This document shows positions 37,662-46,513 of a DNA stretch of 64,000 nucleotides, in pieces (the first letter of the stretch is position 1; each line of letters starts with the position of its first letter). Below the pieces are notes generated by a model. That model saw nothing but the letters and a program-made list of their open reading frames with translations, ran no database searches and was not told the DNA's origin. The stretch is from Pedosphaera parvula Ellin514. Lineage in GTDB: Bacteria > Verrucomicrobiota > Verrucomicrobiia > Limisphaerales > Pedosphaeraceae. Made by a program: the position numbers and the translations under genes. The stretch covers positions 25,412 through 89,411 of the forward strand of contig NZ_ABOX02000026.1 in assembly GCF_000172555.1 (NCBI RefSeq), written 5' to 3'.

Positions 37662-38006
37662 TCAACTGACCTCAAACTTGAACTCCTTCTGGTCTTTGCC
37701 GTCTCGACTAATAAATGTGACGTCGACACGTCCTAGCTGGAGAAACAATGGGCGAAGCGGCTCCTCTTGCTGAATCAGAGACATCACGTAGGTCATCAAA
37801 CTTTCCTCGTGCTCCGGCCCCGTCACAAAACCGATCGTGATCTCGCCACACATCTCAGTATGCTGGGAATACCATTTGTAAATGGTGTCCACCATTAGAC
37901 CAAACTCCGTCTCAACGTTGTCGCCGGGACGGATGGAGACCATGAACCCAATTCCCTGCAAGTTACGGCCGTCTCGGACGAATTGTTTAGTGCCTGCTTT
38001 GACCAT
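37662..38006 (-). CDS. hypothetical protein (114 aa)
   Basis: A 114-residue soluble protein, rich in Gly, Glu and aromatic residues with regular alternation (MVSIRPGDNVETEFGLMVDT ... IGFVTGPEHEESLMTYVMSL). No signal peptide, no Cys pattern and no recognised family. Composition is clearly coding. It is followed, on the same strand, by no close gene, and its neighbours on both sides are other small orphan genes. Possibly a cassette-borne or mobile-element gene. Confidence 0.6.
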   Translation of the reverse strand: MVKAGTKQFVRDGRNLQGIGFMVSIRPGDNVETEFGLMVDTIYKWYSQHTEMCGEITIGFVTGPEHEESLMTYVMSLIQQEEPLRPLFLQLGRVDVTFISRDGKDQKEFKFEVS

Positions 38007-38166
38007 AAAATCTACCTGCGGTATTGGCGGAACCCGACGACCGGGCTGTAGCGTAGTGGTTCAAAGCGAATCCGCCGGCGACGGCAAGCGACAGCAAAAG
38101 AAAACGGCGTGATTTACTCATTAGTCGTCTTATTGTTTATTCCACCAGGATTTGAAATTTGCCCCT

Positions 38167-38499
38167 TCAGCGTTTGCATATGTCCAACTCTCGAATCAAA
38201 TCTTCGCGTGTGTGAATCCTTGGTCCCGGCTCGACGGAAACTGTGTCATCAAAAATACTCCGCAACAACTCTGGCCGGTGCTCGTCTGTGGCTGCAAGCG
38301 AAAAACTATCCGGCGAACACAAAATACCAAACATGGTGCGTCTTGTCGGACTCGCCAGAATTGGGCGCAATACTGCTGCTCGCTCATCAATGAATGTATA
38401 AACGCCATCCTCGACATCAATGACCTCGCAATAGCGGTTGGCTTCAGAAATATCATCAACCGCCCGCGTCGTGGAATCATTTTCAAATATAAGAATCAT
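38167..38499 (-). CDS. hypothetical protein (110 aa)
   Basis: A 110-residue acidic protein (MILIFENDSTTRAVDDISEA ... AAVLRPILASPTRRTMFGIL) without signal peptide or membrane segment. The start ATG is embedded in GTGCGTTATGATT, giving a boundary like those seen at integron-type recombination sites. Function unknown. One of three adjacent orphan genes on the minus strand (with 37662 and 38798). Confidence 0.55.
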   Translation of the reverse strand: MILIFENDSTTRAVDDISEANRYCEVIDVEDGVYTFIDERAAVLRPILASPTRRTMFGILCSPDSFSLAATDEHRPELLRSIFDDTVSVEPGPRIHTREDLIRELDICKR

Positions 38500-38797
38500 A
38501 ACGCACCTAGGCCTTATGGCTTGGCGAAGGGTTTAGCAGGGTGTTTGGATCCGATATAACGCGCGTTGCTTCGCGTGAGCGGAGTAGAGCCAAAATGTTA
38601 GAGGTCCCAAGTGTGATCGAAGAACCATCAATAACATGAAAAACGAAACAAACGCCCATGAGCAAAATCGTAAATTACATCAGACTGGACGTCCATAGAG
38701 AAGTATCGTGGTGGATGTCGCGCCTTGTGGGCAGCGAAGATTAGGAATCGGGATTATCGGAGGCGCGCTCGATGCTGCAGCGCATGGTTAGTCAACA
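38500..38797. other. 298-bp spacer between small orphan genes
   Basis: Contains a GC-rich imperfect palindrome around 38557-38605 (minus strand CTCTAACATTTTGG ... GCGCGTTATATC). This is weakly attC-like but does not meet the consensus. No open reading frame stands out. Confidence 0.3.
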
Positions 38798-39163
38798 TCA
38801 GTCGACTTTGTCTCCTGTCATTGTAATCCATCGATCGCTCCCATCTGGTGCATTCAAATGAAGACTGAAGGTGTTACCCAGAACGTACACGCCGTCATCG
38901 CGAAAGTATCCGCTAATCCGCGACTTGGTATCGGCGACAGGCCAGCCAACGAATCGGTCGAGTGTGGACTCGGGCGTGCCGGAGGTGAAAGTGTCGATCA
39001 AATCATCAAATGCTTCCATGCGCTCCGTCATCGGCCGTGTCTGATCCCGGTAGGTCGCTGCCAATGCTTGACGCTGCGGCTCAAGGCGGGAATCACGAAG
39101 ACCGACACAGCCAAAGCAGAGTATCGCAACCAAGAGTCCAAGTATTGTGCTAATCTTTGTCAT
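38798..39163 (-). CDS. small secreted or lipoprotein-like hypothetical protein
   Basis: About 121 residues from the ATG at 39163 (a Met at 39196 lies upstream). The N-terminus TKISTILGLLVAILCFGCVG is hydrophobic and followed by Cys, giving a lipobox-like FGC that lacks the usual Leu at -3, so lipidation is uncertain. The mature part has a helical region (LEPQRQALAATYRDQTRPMT) and an aromatic C-terminal domain (SLHLNAPDGSDRWITMTG). No family recognised. Confidence 0.55.
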   Translation of the reverse strand: MTKISTILGLLVAILCFGCVGLRDSRLEPQRQALAATYRDQTRPMTERMEAFDDLIDTFTSGTPESTLDRFVGWPVADTKSRISGYFRDDGVYVLGNTFSLHLNAPDGSDRWITMTGDKVD

Positions 39164-39267
39164 ACAGCCGGTGGCCTGACCAATAGATGGGTTCATGTTA
39201 GCGGTCCGAAGCTAAGCGGCTGCGCGAAGGACGACAAGCGCAAATCGGCTATGCCATCCACGGTTAT

Positions 39268-41046
39268 TTATGAGATGACTTCCAGAATTAAAGTGCCTCC
39301 CGGCCCGACAACAATCTCAAGAGAATTTTTTGAGCGAGCCATTCCCGTTCCGGGTGGCCAGGCGTGAAGGACTTTGGCGGATTTGATGAGGAACGTGGCC
39401 CGCAACGTGTCGCGTTGTGCGCATCCATCGTCAAGGAGGCTGCCCACGTTTTCAACATCGCCGCGCCGCGCACCCCAGGGATTATAGAAGCCAAGGATCC
39501 ACGCGCCGTCCTTGTGCCGATGGTTTATTTGCATTGGGAGATGCGTGCTCCGTTCGAAAGGAGAGAGCTTTTTGGCGCTCGCGATGATTTGCGTCAATTG
39601 CTGTCCCTGCGGAAAAACGTTCGCGTTTGGATGTGTTCCTGCGCCGACTTGGATCGCTTCCTGGTAGCGTGTCCAAACTTTTTCCGATGCGTCGGATGGA
39701 ACAATGTCGAAAATTTCAGGCACAACGCATGGGGCGTAACAATCGGCTTCGGCGATGCCTGAGTTTTTCCGCGCAGCGCATCTCGCGTCCTCGGCGCTGC
39801 TTTGAAACAGGCCTTTCTTGATCTCCATCCACAACGCAGCATCGGGTGTCGGAACTCGGGCATCGAGCGCCAGCGCAAGAGGCGTATAAGGCTCGCCTAC
39901 GTCGGGATGTTTTTCCTGAAAATCGAGCAACGCCTCCGTGACGCGGCCGTAACTCGACAGCCGGGCACTTTCCCAATCCAAAAGGTTGCATTCCGCCCCC
40001 CACTCTTCGTGGAGGGTCCATGCGCCTGAAAGGTAAGCGTGGAAAAACATTCGCCGTTGCAGGGCGCTCGAAGGGCCGCGTTCAGGCCCCATCGGCCAGC
40101 CGGTTCCTTCAAAGAAGCTTAAGGGACACTGCCATGACCACTCCTTTTCCGGAACCATCGCGGTGCATCCTTCCGGTCCCCACGGTGCATAGAAAATGCC
40201 CCATGGTTTGCCCGCCGCCCGGGCCGCGCCCCGCAGACTGGCAATGGCAAATTGTGATTTCGACGATGCCCAGGGTCCCAGTTCCGCGATGCACCGTCGG
40301 GCGCCGAATTTGTAAAACTGATGCCATGTCCGTTCGCCGTTGGCGCTGCCTTCGCAATAGCTCGCGCGCGAACCGAAGCGTTCACTCTGACGGTGAAAGT
40401 TCCGTTCGATTTCCCGCCAAAAATCCGCGGCATCCTTCGGATGCACCCGCCCGGCATAATCGTCCAATGTGCCATATTCCAGACAGCGCGGCGCTGTTTT
40501 GCAGGTAAAATAACTCCGCAATTCCTCAGGCGAAACAGGCTCCGTCCTGAATTTTTTATTGGCGGACACGAACCGGTCCCAGTCATTGTGCGTGTTACAA
40601 ACCGTTTCATGGACCTGGCCGCCCAGGAACTTTACCCCCAGCAATGCCATGTACGCCTCGACCAACGATTGGTTGTAATCGGAGGAGTTATAGTGCGATC
40701 CGCCCGTCACGCGATCCACGATGAATTGGCACCGCCGCTTTTTGAGAATGCGATTCAACTCGCCGCCAATCCGGGCTGTGGAATTAAATCGCGACTCTTC
40801 CGTCGCCCATGGTGAATTGACCAGACGGATGCCATTGGTCCGCCGCAGTAAACCCGACCTTTCCAGTCCGCGCCAATAGCGCCCGGTCGCCTCGTAAGTG
40901 TGCAGGAATGAAAAGGAATCGCGGGTAAAAACCGGGGTCGTCAGCTCGGAACTCTTTGCAAGCGCCGAAAAAGGCGCGCTCATCAGTGCACCGCCGATTC
41001 CCAGCGCAGTGTTTTCCAAAAACGTCCGGCGTGTCATTCCTTTCAT
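39268..41046 (-). CDS. Tat-exported TIM-barrel-like protein of unknown activity
   Basis: A 592-residue protein with a twin-arginine signal (TRRTFLENTALGIGGALMSA). The mature protein has the layout of a Trp/Tyr-rich glycoside-hydrolase-type barrel (FWREIERNFHRQSERFGSRA, WGIFYAPWGPEGCTAMVPEK, FFHAYLSGAWTLHEEWGAEC, ending in a beta domain GILGF-like ALHAWPPGTG). Cys is frequent. No catalytic pair can be assigned with certainty; candidates are acidic residues in AYLSGAWTLHEEWGAE. Such Tat-exported proteins are common in Planctomycetes and Verrucomicrobia near sugar genes. Alone on the minus strand. Confidence 0.72.
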   Translation of the reverse strand: MKGMTRRTFLENTALGIGGALMSAPFSALAKSSELTTPVFTRDSFSFLHTYEATGRYWRGLERSGLLRRTNGIRLVNSPWATEESRFNSTARIGGELNRILKKRRCQFIVDRVTGGSHYNSSDYNQSLVEAYMALLGVKFLGGQVHETVCNTHNDWDRFVSANKKFRTEPVSPEELRSYFTCKTAPRCLEYGTLDDYAGRVHPKDAADFWREIERNFHRQSERFGSRASYCEGSANGERTWHQFYKFGARRCIAELGPWASSKSQFAIASLRGAARAAGKPWGIFYAPWGPEGCTAMVPEKEWSWQCPLSFFEGTGWPMGPERGPSSALQRRMFFHAYLSGAWTLHEEWGAECNLLDWESARLSSYGRVTEALLDFQEKHPDVGEPYTPLALALDARVPTPDAALWMEIKKGLFQSSAEDARCAARKNSGIAEADCYAPCVVPEIFDIVPSDASEKVWTRYQEAIQVGAGTHPNANVFPQGQQLTQIIASAKKLSPFERSTHLPMQINHRHKDGAWILGFYNPWGARRGDVENVGSLLDDGCAQRDTLRATFLIKSAKVLHAWPPGTGMARSKNSLEIVVGPGGTLILEVIS

Positions 41047-41216
41047 GTCTTTGAAAGACGCGGTCGAATATGAATTATTCAGGTGTTATATCGTGTTGAA
41101 GCTTTGATTGTGCCAGACTTGCCCGAGGTTGTCAGGTCTTCTATTTGGGTGCGCTGCCTGCGAGTCAGAGTGACTTGAGTTGACAACCGCTGGCACTTCG
41201 GTTTACGCGCGCGGCC

Positions 41217-41504
41217 TTATTCCTGATGAAAGACTTTGCGCAACTCAGATTTTGCCCGGACCAGCGATTTTTTCTGCTTGGCAGAAAGATTCCCGCCCGC
41301 ACGATTGATGTAGAAATTGAGCATGGACATCGCCGACTGATAGGGACTGGCTTTGCGTCGCGTGCTGGCTTCAGCGGAATGCTTCAAGGAAAGCGCGATT
41401 CGATGTGGGCTGCTCTGCTTGAAAACATTCGGTTCCAGATCAAGTGCATTGCTGTGCCGGGTGACCTCGCCGGACCATCGCTTTTTGTTCGACCGTGATT
41501 TCAT
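41217..41504 (-). CDS. DUF3175-family protein
   Basis: A 95-residue basic protein with the DUF3175 signature: KKRWSGEVTRHSNALDLEPN at the start, FKQSSPHRIALSLKHSAEAS, then RRKASPYQSAMSMLNFYINR and a closing AGGNLSAKQKKSLVRAKSEL. It is read 2 bp after the stop of a 50-residue basic gene, indicating co-expression. Function unknown; both proteins are Lys/Arg-rich, which would fit nucleic-acid or ribosome association (inference). Confidence 0.85.
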   Translation of the reverse strand: MKSRSNKKRWSGEVTRHSNALDLEPNVFKQSSPHRIALSLKHSAEASTRRKASPYQSAMSMLNFYINRAGGNLSAKQKKSLVRAKSELRKVFHQE

Positions 41505-41506
41505 CT

Positions 41507-41659
41507 TCAGCCTCGCTTCTTGAAAAACTGCACTTGGCGCTCGTGCCGTTTTGCTGCTGTCAGCGTCGTAAACGTTCCGAGATTTCGGCGTTTTCCCGTT
41601 TTAGGATTCAGCTTGCGCGAATAGAGACGATACCCACCAGATTTTAGTTTTCTAATCAT
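41507..41659 (-). CDS. 50-residue basic protein paired with DUF3175
   Basis: Too short for a usual ORF scan. From the ATG at 41659 it encodes MIRKLKSGGYRLYSRKLNPK then TGKRRNLGTFTTLTAAKRHE and ends RQVQFFKKRG before TGA (41507-41509). The composition (12 Lys/Arg, repeated YRLYSRK...GKRRNLGTF) matches a small conserved protein I have seen in many bacteria beside DUF3175-type genes; this is from memory, not from a search. The stop lies 2 bp before the DUF3175 start. Confidence 0.65.
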   Translation of the reverse strand: MIRKLKSGGYRLYSRKLNPKTGKRRNLGTFTTLTAAKRHERQVQFFKKRG

Positions 41660-41839
41660 GGCTTCATGGAATTAATACCAAAACTTACACCCTCTTCTGC
41701 GCAACGCTCCATAGGGTGAACTTGCACCTGCATTTCCATCCACACCTACCTCAACAGTGAATCAAACCGAGTATTTCCACGCCTCAATTCGACCGCATTT
41801 TGGAAATGAACAGGAGCTAACGGAGAGAACTGGATAAAA

Positions 41840-41872
41840 ACAGAGACCGAAGAGAATCTCTTCGGTCTCTGT
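41840..41872. terminator. strong bidirectional terminator
   Basis: A perfect 15-bp stem (41840-41854 ACAGAGACCGAAGAG / 41858-41872 CTCTTCGGTCTCTGT) with loop AAT. On the minus strand it is followed by TTTTT, so it terminates the epoxide-hydrolase-like gene (stop at 41929); the + side has only a short TTTATT. Confidence 0.85.
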
Positions 41873-41928
41873 TTATTCCTATTAAACCTGCCTCGCCTCA
41901 AAGCCAGATATCCTGCCCGCCGTTCCGG

Positions 41929-42975
41929 TCAGAGGCTATCCACTTCCATGATTGCTTTTGCAAAGGCTTGCGGCGCTTCCTGGGGAAGGTTGTGTCCGAC
42001 ACCTCCGTTGATAACTCGATGTGCGTATTTGCCGGAGAATTTCTTCGCATACGCGCTGGCATCCGGGTGCGGTGCTCCATTGGCATCTCCTTCCAGGGTG
42101 ATGGTGGGGACCGTGATAACCGGAGCTGCGGCAAGCCGCTTTTCAAGGTCATCGAATTTTCGCTCGCCTTCGGCCAGGCCGAGCCGCCAGCGATAATTAT
42201 GGATGACAATGCTGACATGATCGGGGTTATCGAAGGACGCCGCACTGCGCTCGAAGGTGGCATCGTCGAAATTCCATTTTGGGGATGCCAGCCTCCAAAT
42301 GAGTTTCGCGAAGTCCCGGCGGTATTTGTCGTAACCTGCGCGACCGCGTTCCGTGGCAAAATAGAATTGGTACCACCATTGGAGTTCAGCCTGCGGCGGC
42401 AACGGCGCCTTGTTGGCTTCGGGGCTGCCAATCAAATAACCACTGACGGAGACCATCGCCTTGCAACGTTCAGGCCAGAGCGCTGCCATGATGTTGGCAG
42501 TGCGCGCTCCCCAATCAAAGCCGCCGATGATCGCCTTGTCGATCTTGAGGGCATCCATTAACGCGATGCTATCGACGGCAATCACCGATTGCTGGCCGTT
42601 CCGCACCGTTTCGCTCGAAAGGAAGTGCGTCGTTCCATAACCTCGCAGGTAAGGGACAATCACCCGGCAGCCCTTGGACGCCAGCAGCGGGGCCACATCC
42701 ACATAGCTGTAAATGTCGTAAGGCCAGCCGTGCAGGAGCAGGACCACAGGACCATTGGCCGGGCCATCTTCCGCGTAGCCGACATTCAGGACGCCGGCGT
42801 CGATCTGCTTAAGTGAAGTGAAAGAATTGTGTGTTCCGGATTTGGCAGCAGTCGCGGCGGGTTCGTCGGCCAAAGCGGTCCTGCCGAGTTGCATGGCAGC
42901 GACACTTATCGCTGTGTTGCATAAAAAGCTCCGGCGACTGCAAGCTGCTTCATTAGACTTATCATTTGTATTCAT
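41929..42975 (-). CDS. Tat-exported alpha/beta hydrolase (epoxide hydrolase / haloalkane dehalogenase type)
   Basis: A 348-residue protein with a twin-arginine signal (CSRRSFLCNTAISVAAMQLG, Arg14-Arg15). The mature domain carries the oxyanion HGWPYD motif, the nucleophile Asp154 in GGFDWGART (Asp, not Ser, marks the epoxide-hydrolase/dehalogenase branch), a cap region with WWYQFYFATERGRAGYDKYR, and the catalytic His in GGVGHNLPQEAP. Two Tyr residues of the cap may polarise an epoxide. Expected to act in the periplasm. It lies 81 bp after the aldo/keto reductase stop, so both may be in one operon. A strong terminator follows at 41840-41872. Confidence 0.85.
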   Translation of the reverse strand: MNTNDKSNEAACSRRSFLCNTAISVAAMQLGRTALADEPAATAAKSGTHNSFTSLKQIDAGVLNVGYAEDGPANGPVVLLLHGWPYDIYSYVDVAPLLASKGCRVIVPYLRGYGTTHFLSSETVRNGQQSVIAVDSIALMDALKIDKAIIGGFDWGARTANIMAALWPERCKAMVSVSGYLIGSPEANKAPLPPQAELQWWYQFYFATERGRAGYDKYRRDFAKLIWRLASPKWNFDDATFERSAASFDNPDHVSIVIHNYRWRLGLAEGERKFDDLEKRLAAAPVITVPTITLEGDANGAPHPDASAYAKKFSGKYAHRVINGGVGHNLPQEAPQAFAKAIMEVDSL

Positions 42976-43056
42976 TTTGCTGTATCACGTCTCAGACGTT
43001 AGTTGGATTGTTTGTTCGCCTTGGCAAAGTGCAATTCCATTTTAAACTGCAGTCGC

Positions 43057-44091
43057 TCAGGCAATGATCTTGTCCGCCATGCCGCCATACATAAGGTTTC
43101 GCGGCAGTTCTTTGGCGAACATGCTCTGCGGGAAGCCGAGGTCAATCCGGCTGGCGTCATCCAACGCTTTGACTTGTACGGCAGAAAGCGAGAGCTCCAG
43201 ACTCGCAAGGTTGTCATTAAGTTGTGAAAGCTTTCGGGCGCCGATGATTGGAATAACGGGCACCGACCGATAGCGTAGCCATGCCAATGCCACCTGCGCC
43301 ATGCTGCGGCCCGTCTCTTGAGCAATGGCCTTGACTGCCGCCACGATGGCCGCCGCTCTCTTTTCCTCGGGCATGAACTCCTTCATCATATCCGAGCTCA
43401 TGCGACTGCCTTCAGCGGAGCCCTGGCCGTGGTATTTGCCCGTGAGAATGCCGCCGGAGAGCGGAGACCAGGCAGTCACGCCAAGATTGAGCGCCTGCGC
43501 CATCGGGATGAGTTCCCGTTCGACCGTTCGCTCGACGAGACTGTATTCGATTTGCAATCCGACGAATGGCGACCAACCGCGTAACGAGGCCAGTGTGTTG
43601 GCTTGGGCGATCCACCACGCCGGGGCATCGGAGATGCCGACATAAAGGATTTTTCCCTGCCGAACCAGATCGTCCAACCCGCGCATCACTTCTTCAACCG
43701 GCGTAATCTGGTCCCAAATGTGGACCCAGTAGAGATCGATGTAGTCGGTTTGAAGCCGTTTCAAGCTGGCCTCGACCGCCTGCATCATGTTCTTGCGTTG
43801 ATTACCGGCGGCATTGGGGTCCGTGCCTGGCATGGCGTTGGTATATTTGGTGGCGAGCACGATGCTTTCGCGGTGTCCCTTCATGAACTCACCGAGAAAC
43901 GACTCGCTTGAGCCGTTGGTATAAACATTGGCGGTGTCAATGAAGTTGCCACCTGCCTCGCGGAAGGCGTTATACACTTTTTGAGCCTCTTCCTTTGGCG
44001 CGCCCCAGCCCCAATCCTCTCCAAAGGTCATGGTGCCGAGAGCCATTTCCGATACGCGCAGTCCTGAATTTCCGAGCAGTCGATATTTCAT
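43057..44091 (-). CDS. aldo/keto reductase
   Basis: About 344 residues from the ATG at 44091, which is preceded by an AAAGGG ribosome-binding site about 8 bases upstream; an upstream Met at 44139 has no such site. The AKR barrel features are clear: LGTMTFGEDWGWGAPKEEAQ, FIDTANVYTNGSSESFLGEF with the catalytic Asp-Tyr, VLATKYTNAMPG with the Lys, VDYIDLYWVHIWDQITPVEE-type His motif (YIDLYWVHIWDQ), and SLVERTVERELIPMAQALNL. NADPH-dependent reductase of sugar aldehydes or xenobiotics. Paired with the hydrolase encoded 81 bp downstream. Confidence 0.92.
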   Translation of the reverse strand: MKYRLLGNSGLRVSEMALGTMTFGEDWGWGAPKEEAQKVYNAFREAGGNFIDTANVYTNGSSESFLGEFMKGHRESIVLATKYTNAMPGTDPNAAGNQRKNMMQAVEASLKRLQTDYIDLYWVHIWDQITPVEEVMRGLDDLVRQGKILYVGISDAPAWWIAQANTLASLRGWSPFVGLQIEYSLVERTVERELIPMAQALNLGVTAWSPLSGGILTGKYHGQGSAEGSRMSSDMMKEFMPEEKRAAAIVAAVKAIAQETGRSMAQVALAWLRYRSVPVIPIIGARKLSQLNDNLASLELSLSAVQVKALDDASRIDLGFPQSMFAKELPRNLMYGGMADKIIA

Positions 44092-44266
44092 ACTTATTTC
44101 CCTTTCTGGTTGTGTTTTGATTGCCGCCATGCCCTGCAACTTCCTTTAATAACGAAAATTTCTCACAATCCGGCCAATCCGTCTAAAATATCCTTGTCAT
44201 CAAACCGATGGCGATAGGGTATTTCATTGCGTTGAGTTTCGCACAGATTCTTCTAATCTCACGTTT

Positions 44267-46309
44267 ATGCGGCAAATTTTGGCGTTTTGGATCGTTGTCC
44301 TTCTTTCAGTAAAATGGTGCGCGGCGGAAACGTCGGACAGCCTTCTGGCTGATTATTTCAAGGTTCGCACGGCCCAAATCTCCAACTCAAGCCTGACGAA
44401 TATCCACACGCTCGCCGATTGGCAAAACCACCGTTCCGAACTGCGCCGTCAGTCCGCCGAAATGCTCGGACTGGACCCGATGCCGGAACGGACCGATTTG
44501 AACCCGGTAGTTACTGGAAAAATCGAGCGGGACGATTTCACGGTCGAAAAACTGCATTTTCAATCACTGCCGCATCTCTACGTCACCGCCAATCTTTACG
44601 TGCCGAAGAACCTGACAAAACCCGCGCCGACGGTGTTGTATCTTTGCGGTCACACGGCGGTAATCACCAACGGCGTTTCCGTGGGAAACAAAACCGCTTA
44701 TCAGCATCACGGCATCTGGTTCGCGCGCAACGGCTATGTCTGCCTCATCGTCGACACGGTGCAGTGGGGCGAAATCAGGGGCCACCATTGGGGGACTTAT
44801 CGCGAAGGACAATGGTGGTGGAACTCGCGCGGTTACACGCCAGCGGGCATCGAAACCTGGAACGCCATTCGCGCCCTTGATTATTTGGAGTCGCGCCCCG
44901 AAGTGGACGCTGACCGCATAGGTGTGACGGGCCGTTCCGGCGGCGGAGCTTACAGTTGGTTTCTCGCGGCGATGGACGACCGCGTGAAGGTGATCGCGCC
45001 GGTCTCGGGCATTACCGACCTGCAAAACCAGGTCGTCGATGGCTCGGTGGACCAGCATTGCGACTGCATGTTTTTCGTGAACACGTACCGCTGGGATTAT
45101 CCGATGCTGGCGGCTCTCTGCGCGCCGCGCCCGCTGATGCTTGGCAACGCCGACGCCGATTCGCTCTTTCCGGTGAGCGGCGTGATGCGGACGCGCGAGG
45201 CGGTGAAACGCATTTACGGACTCTACGGCGCGACCACCAATTTCGGACTGGTGATGGTTCCCGGCCCGCACAAGGACGTTCAGGATTTGCAAGTGCCGGT
45301 GTTCCGCTGGTTCAATATCCATTTGAAGCACGAGGATCCTGTCATCGAAATGGCCGCTGTAAAAATGTTCGCGCCGTCCGAATTGAAGGTGTTTGAAAAG
45401 ATTCCCGATGACCAGATCAACACCACCATCCAGGAGAGCTTCGTGCCGAAAGCTAAATCGCCCGAAGTCCCGAAATCCGCGGCCGCATGGAACAACCTTC
45501 GCGATAACTGGCTCAAGGAGATTCGCGCGAAATGTTTCGGTGCATGGCCTGCAGATGAATCCGCGCCCAAAGTCCAGTCGCTTTTCTCCGAGCGCAACGA
45601 CGGCATCATCTACGAAGCCTACGAAATCCAAGCTGAGCCCGAAGTGCCGTTGCGACTTTACGTTATGCACAAAAACAGCGAGGAATCACAGATCACTTTG
45701 CAGGTGGCGGATGCCGCGTTCAAACCAATGGAATTGAACGAAGCCACCGGCTTGAGCCCGCGGATTCTGGAGACGCAAAGCATGTTCGGCCCGCGCGATG
45801 TCGTGAACCAATTGATCGAGAAGATCAAAAAGGATGGCTGCGCGCAGGCAGTCTTGTTCACGCGCGGCACCGGTCCAGGCGCATGGAGCGACGATGAGGC
45901 GCGGCAGCGGAATTTGCGGCGCCGTTTTATGCTGCTCGGCCAGACGCTGGATGGCATGCGCGTTTGGGACATCATCCGCGCGGTGCGCGGCTTGAAGACT
46001 TTGCGGGAATTTCACAGCACAGCGGCAAACGTGCAGGCGGGAGGGGAAATGGGCGTGAACGCGCTTTATGCGTCGCTTTACGAACCGGGCGTCGCGTCAC
46101 TCGATCTGTGCGACATGCCGTCCAGCCAACAAACCAAAGGGCCGGATTATTTGAATGTCCTTAAGTTCGTGGACATCCCTCAAGTAGCCGCCATGGCCGC
46201 CGAACGTTGCCCCGTGCGCCTGCAACCGGATGATAAGAAAGGCTGGGAATTCCTGCGCGGGGTTGCCTCTTCATCTGCGGCGAAGCTCCGGCTCGAGTGG
46301 GTGAAGTAG
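44267..46309 (+). CDS. secreted acetylxylan-esterase-like alpha/beta hydrolase
   Basis: A 680-residue exported protein (signal RQILAFWIVVLLSVKWCAAE). Residues ~85-370 hold an AXE1/CE7-like hydrolase: PAPTVLYLCGHTAVITNGVS around the oxyanion hole, an internal WWWNSRGYTPAGIETWNAIR segment, nucleophile Ser224 in GRSGGGAYS, and a C-terminal Asp/His region (LGNADADSLFPVSG, GPHKDVQD). A second alpha/beta-hydrolase-like half (residues ~400-680) lacks an obvious GxSxG and may be a structural or binding domain. Role: deacetylation of hemicellulose. Divergent from the aldo/keto reductase gene. Confidence 0.82.
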   Translation: MRQILAFWIVVLLSVKWCAAETSDSLLADYFKVRTAQISNSSLTNIHTLADWQNHRSELRRQSAEMLGLDPMPERTDLNPVVTGKIERDDFTVEKLHFQSLPHLYVTANLYVPKNLTKPAPTVLYLCGHTAVITNGVSVGNKTAYQHHGIWFARNGYVCLIVDTVQWGEIRGHHWGTYREGQWWWNSRGYTPAGIETWNAIRALDYLESRPEVDADRIGVTGRSGGGAYSWFLAAMDDRVKVIAPVSGITDLQNQVVDGSVDQHCDCMFFVNTYRWDYPMLAALCAPRPLMLGNADADSLFPVSGVMRTREAVKRIYGLYGATTNFGLVMVPGPHKDVQDLQVPVFRWFNIHLKHEDPVIEMAAVKMFAPSELKVFEKIPDDQINTTIQESFVPKAKSPEVPKSAAAWNNLRDNWLKEIRAKCFGAWPADESAPKVQSLFSERNDGIIYEAYEIQAEPEVPLRLYVMHKNSEESQITLQVADAAFKPMELNEATGLSPRILETQSMFGPRDVVNQLIEKIKKDGCAQAVLFTRGTGPGAWSDDEARQRNLRRRFMLLGQTLDGMRVWDIIRAVRGLKTLREFHSTAANVQAGGEMGVNALYASLYEPGVASLDLCDMPSSQQTKGPDYLNVLKFVDIPQVAAMAAERCPVRLQPDDKKGWEFLRGVASSSAAKLRLEWVK

Positions 46310-46354
46310 AGCGATTGAATGGATTCTCCGGCCTCGAAAGGATTACATGGCATC

Positions 46355-46417
46355 ATGACCAGACGTGATTTTCATAGGTTTACCTCCAACGGAACCATGG
46401 GCATTCTCGGAATCTAA
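46355..46417 (+). pseudogene. truncated Tat-signal gene start
   Basis: The ATG at 46355 begins MTRRDFHRFTSNGTMGILGI, which is a twin-arginine signal, and then stops at TAA (46415-46417). No mature domain follows. This looks like the remnant of a Tat-exported oxidoreductase or hydrolase gene whose body was deleted. Confidence 0.45.
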
Positions 46418-46513
46418 ATAGGCGAAAATCCCGCTTCGATTGGGGCACATTACTCCCTAGCACTGCCGTTGCGCGCGTTGCAGGATAGGCAAGATATTGA
46501 GGACCGGACAGTT

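Noticed and set aside
38557..38605. Possible attC recombination site
   Set aside because: The core triplets do not match RYYYAAC/GTTRRRY and pairing of the inner arms is poor. Kept only as a weak note with the small orphan genes.
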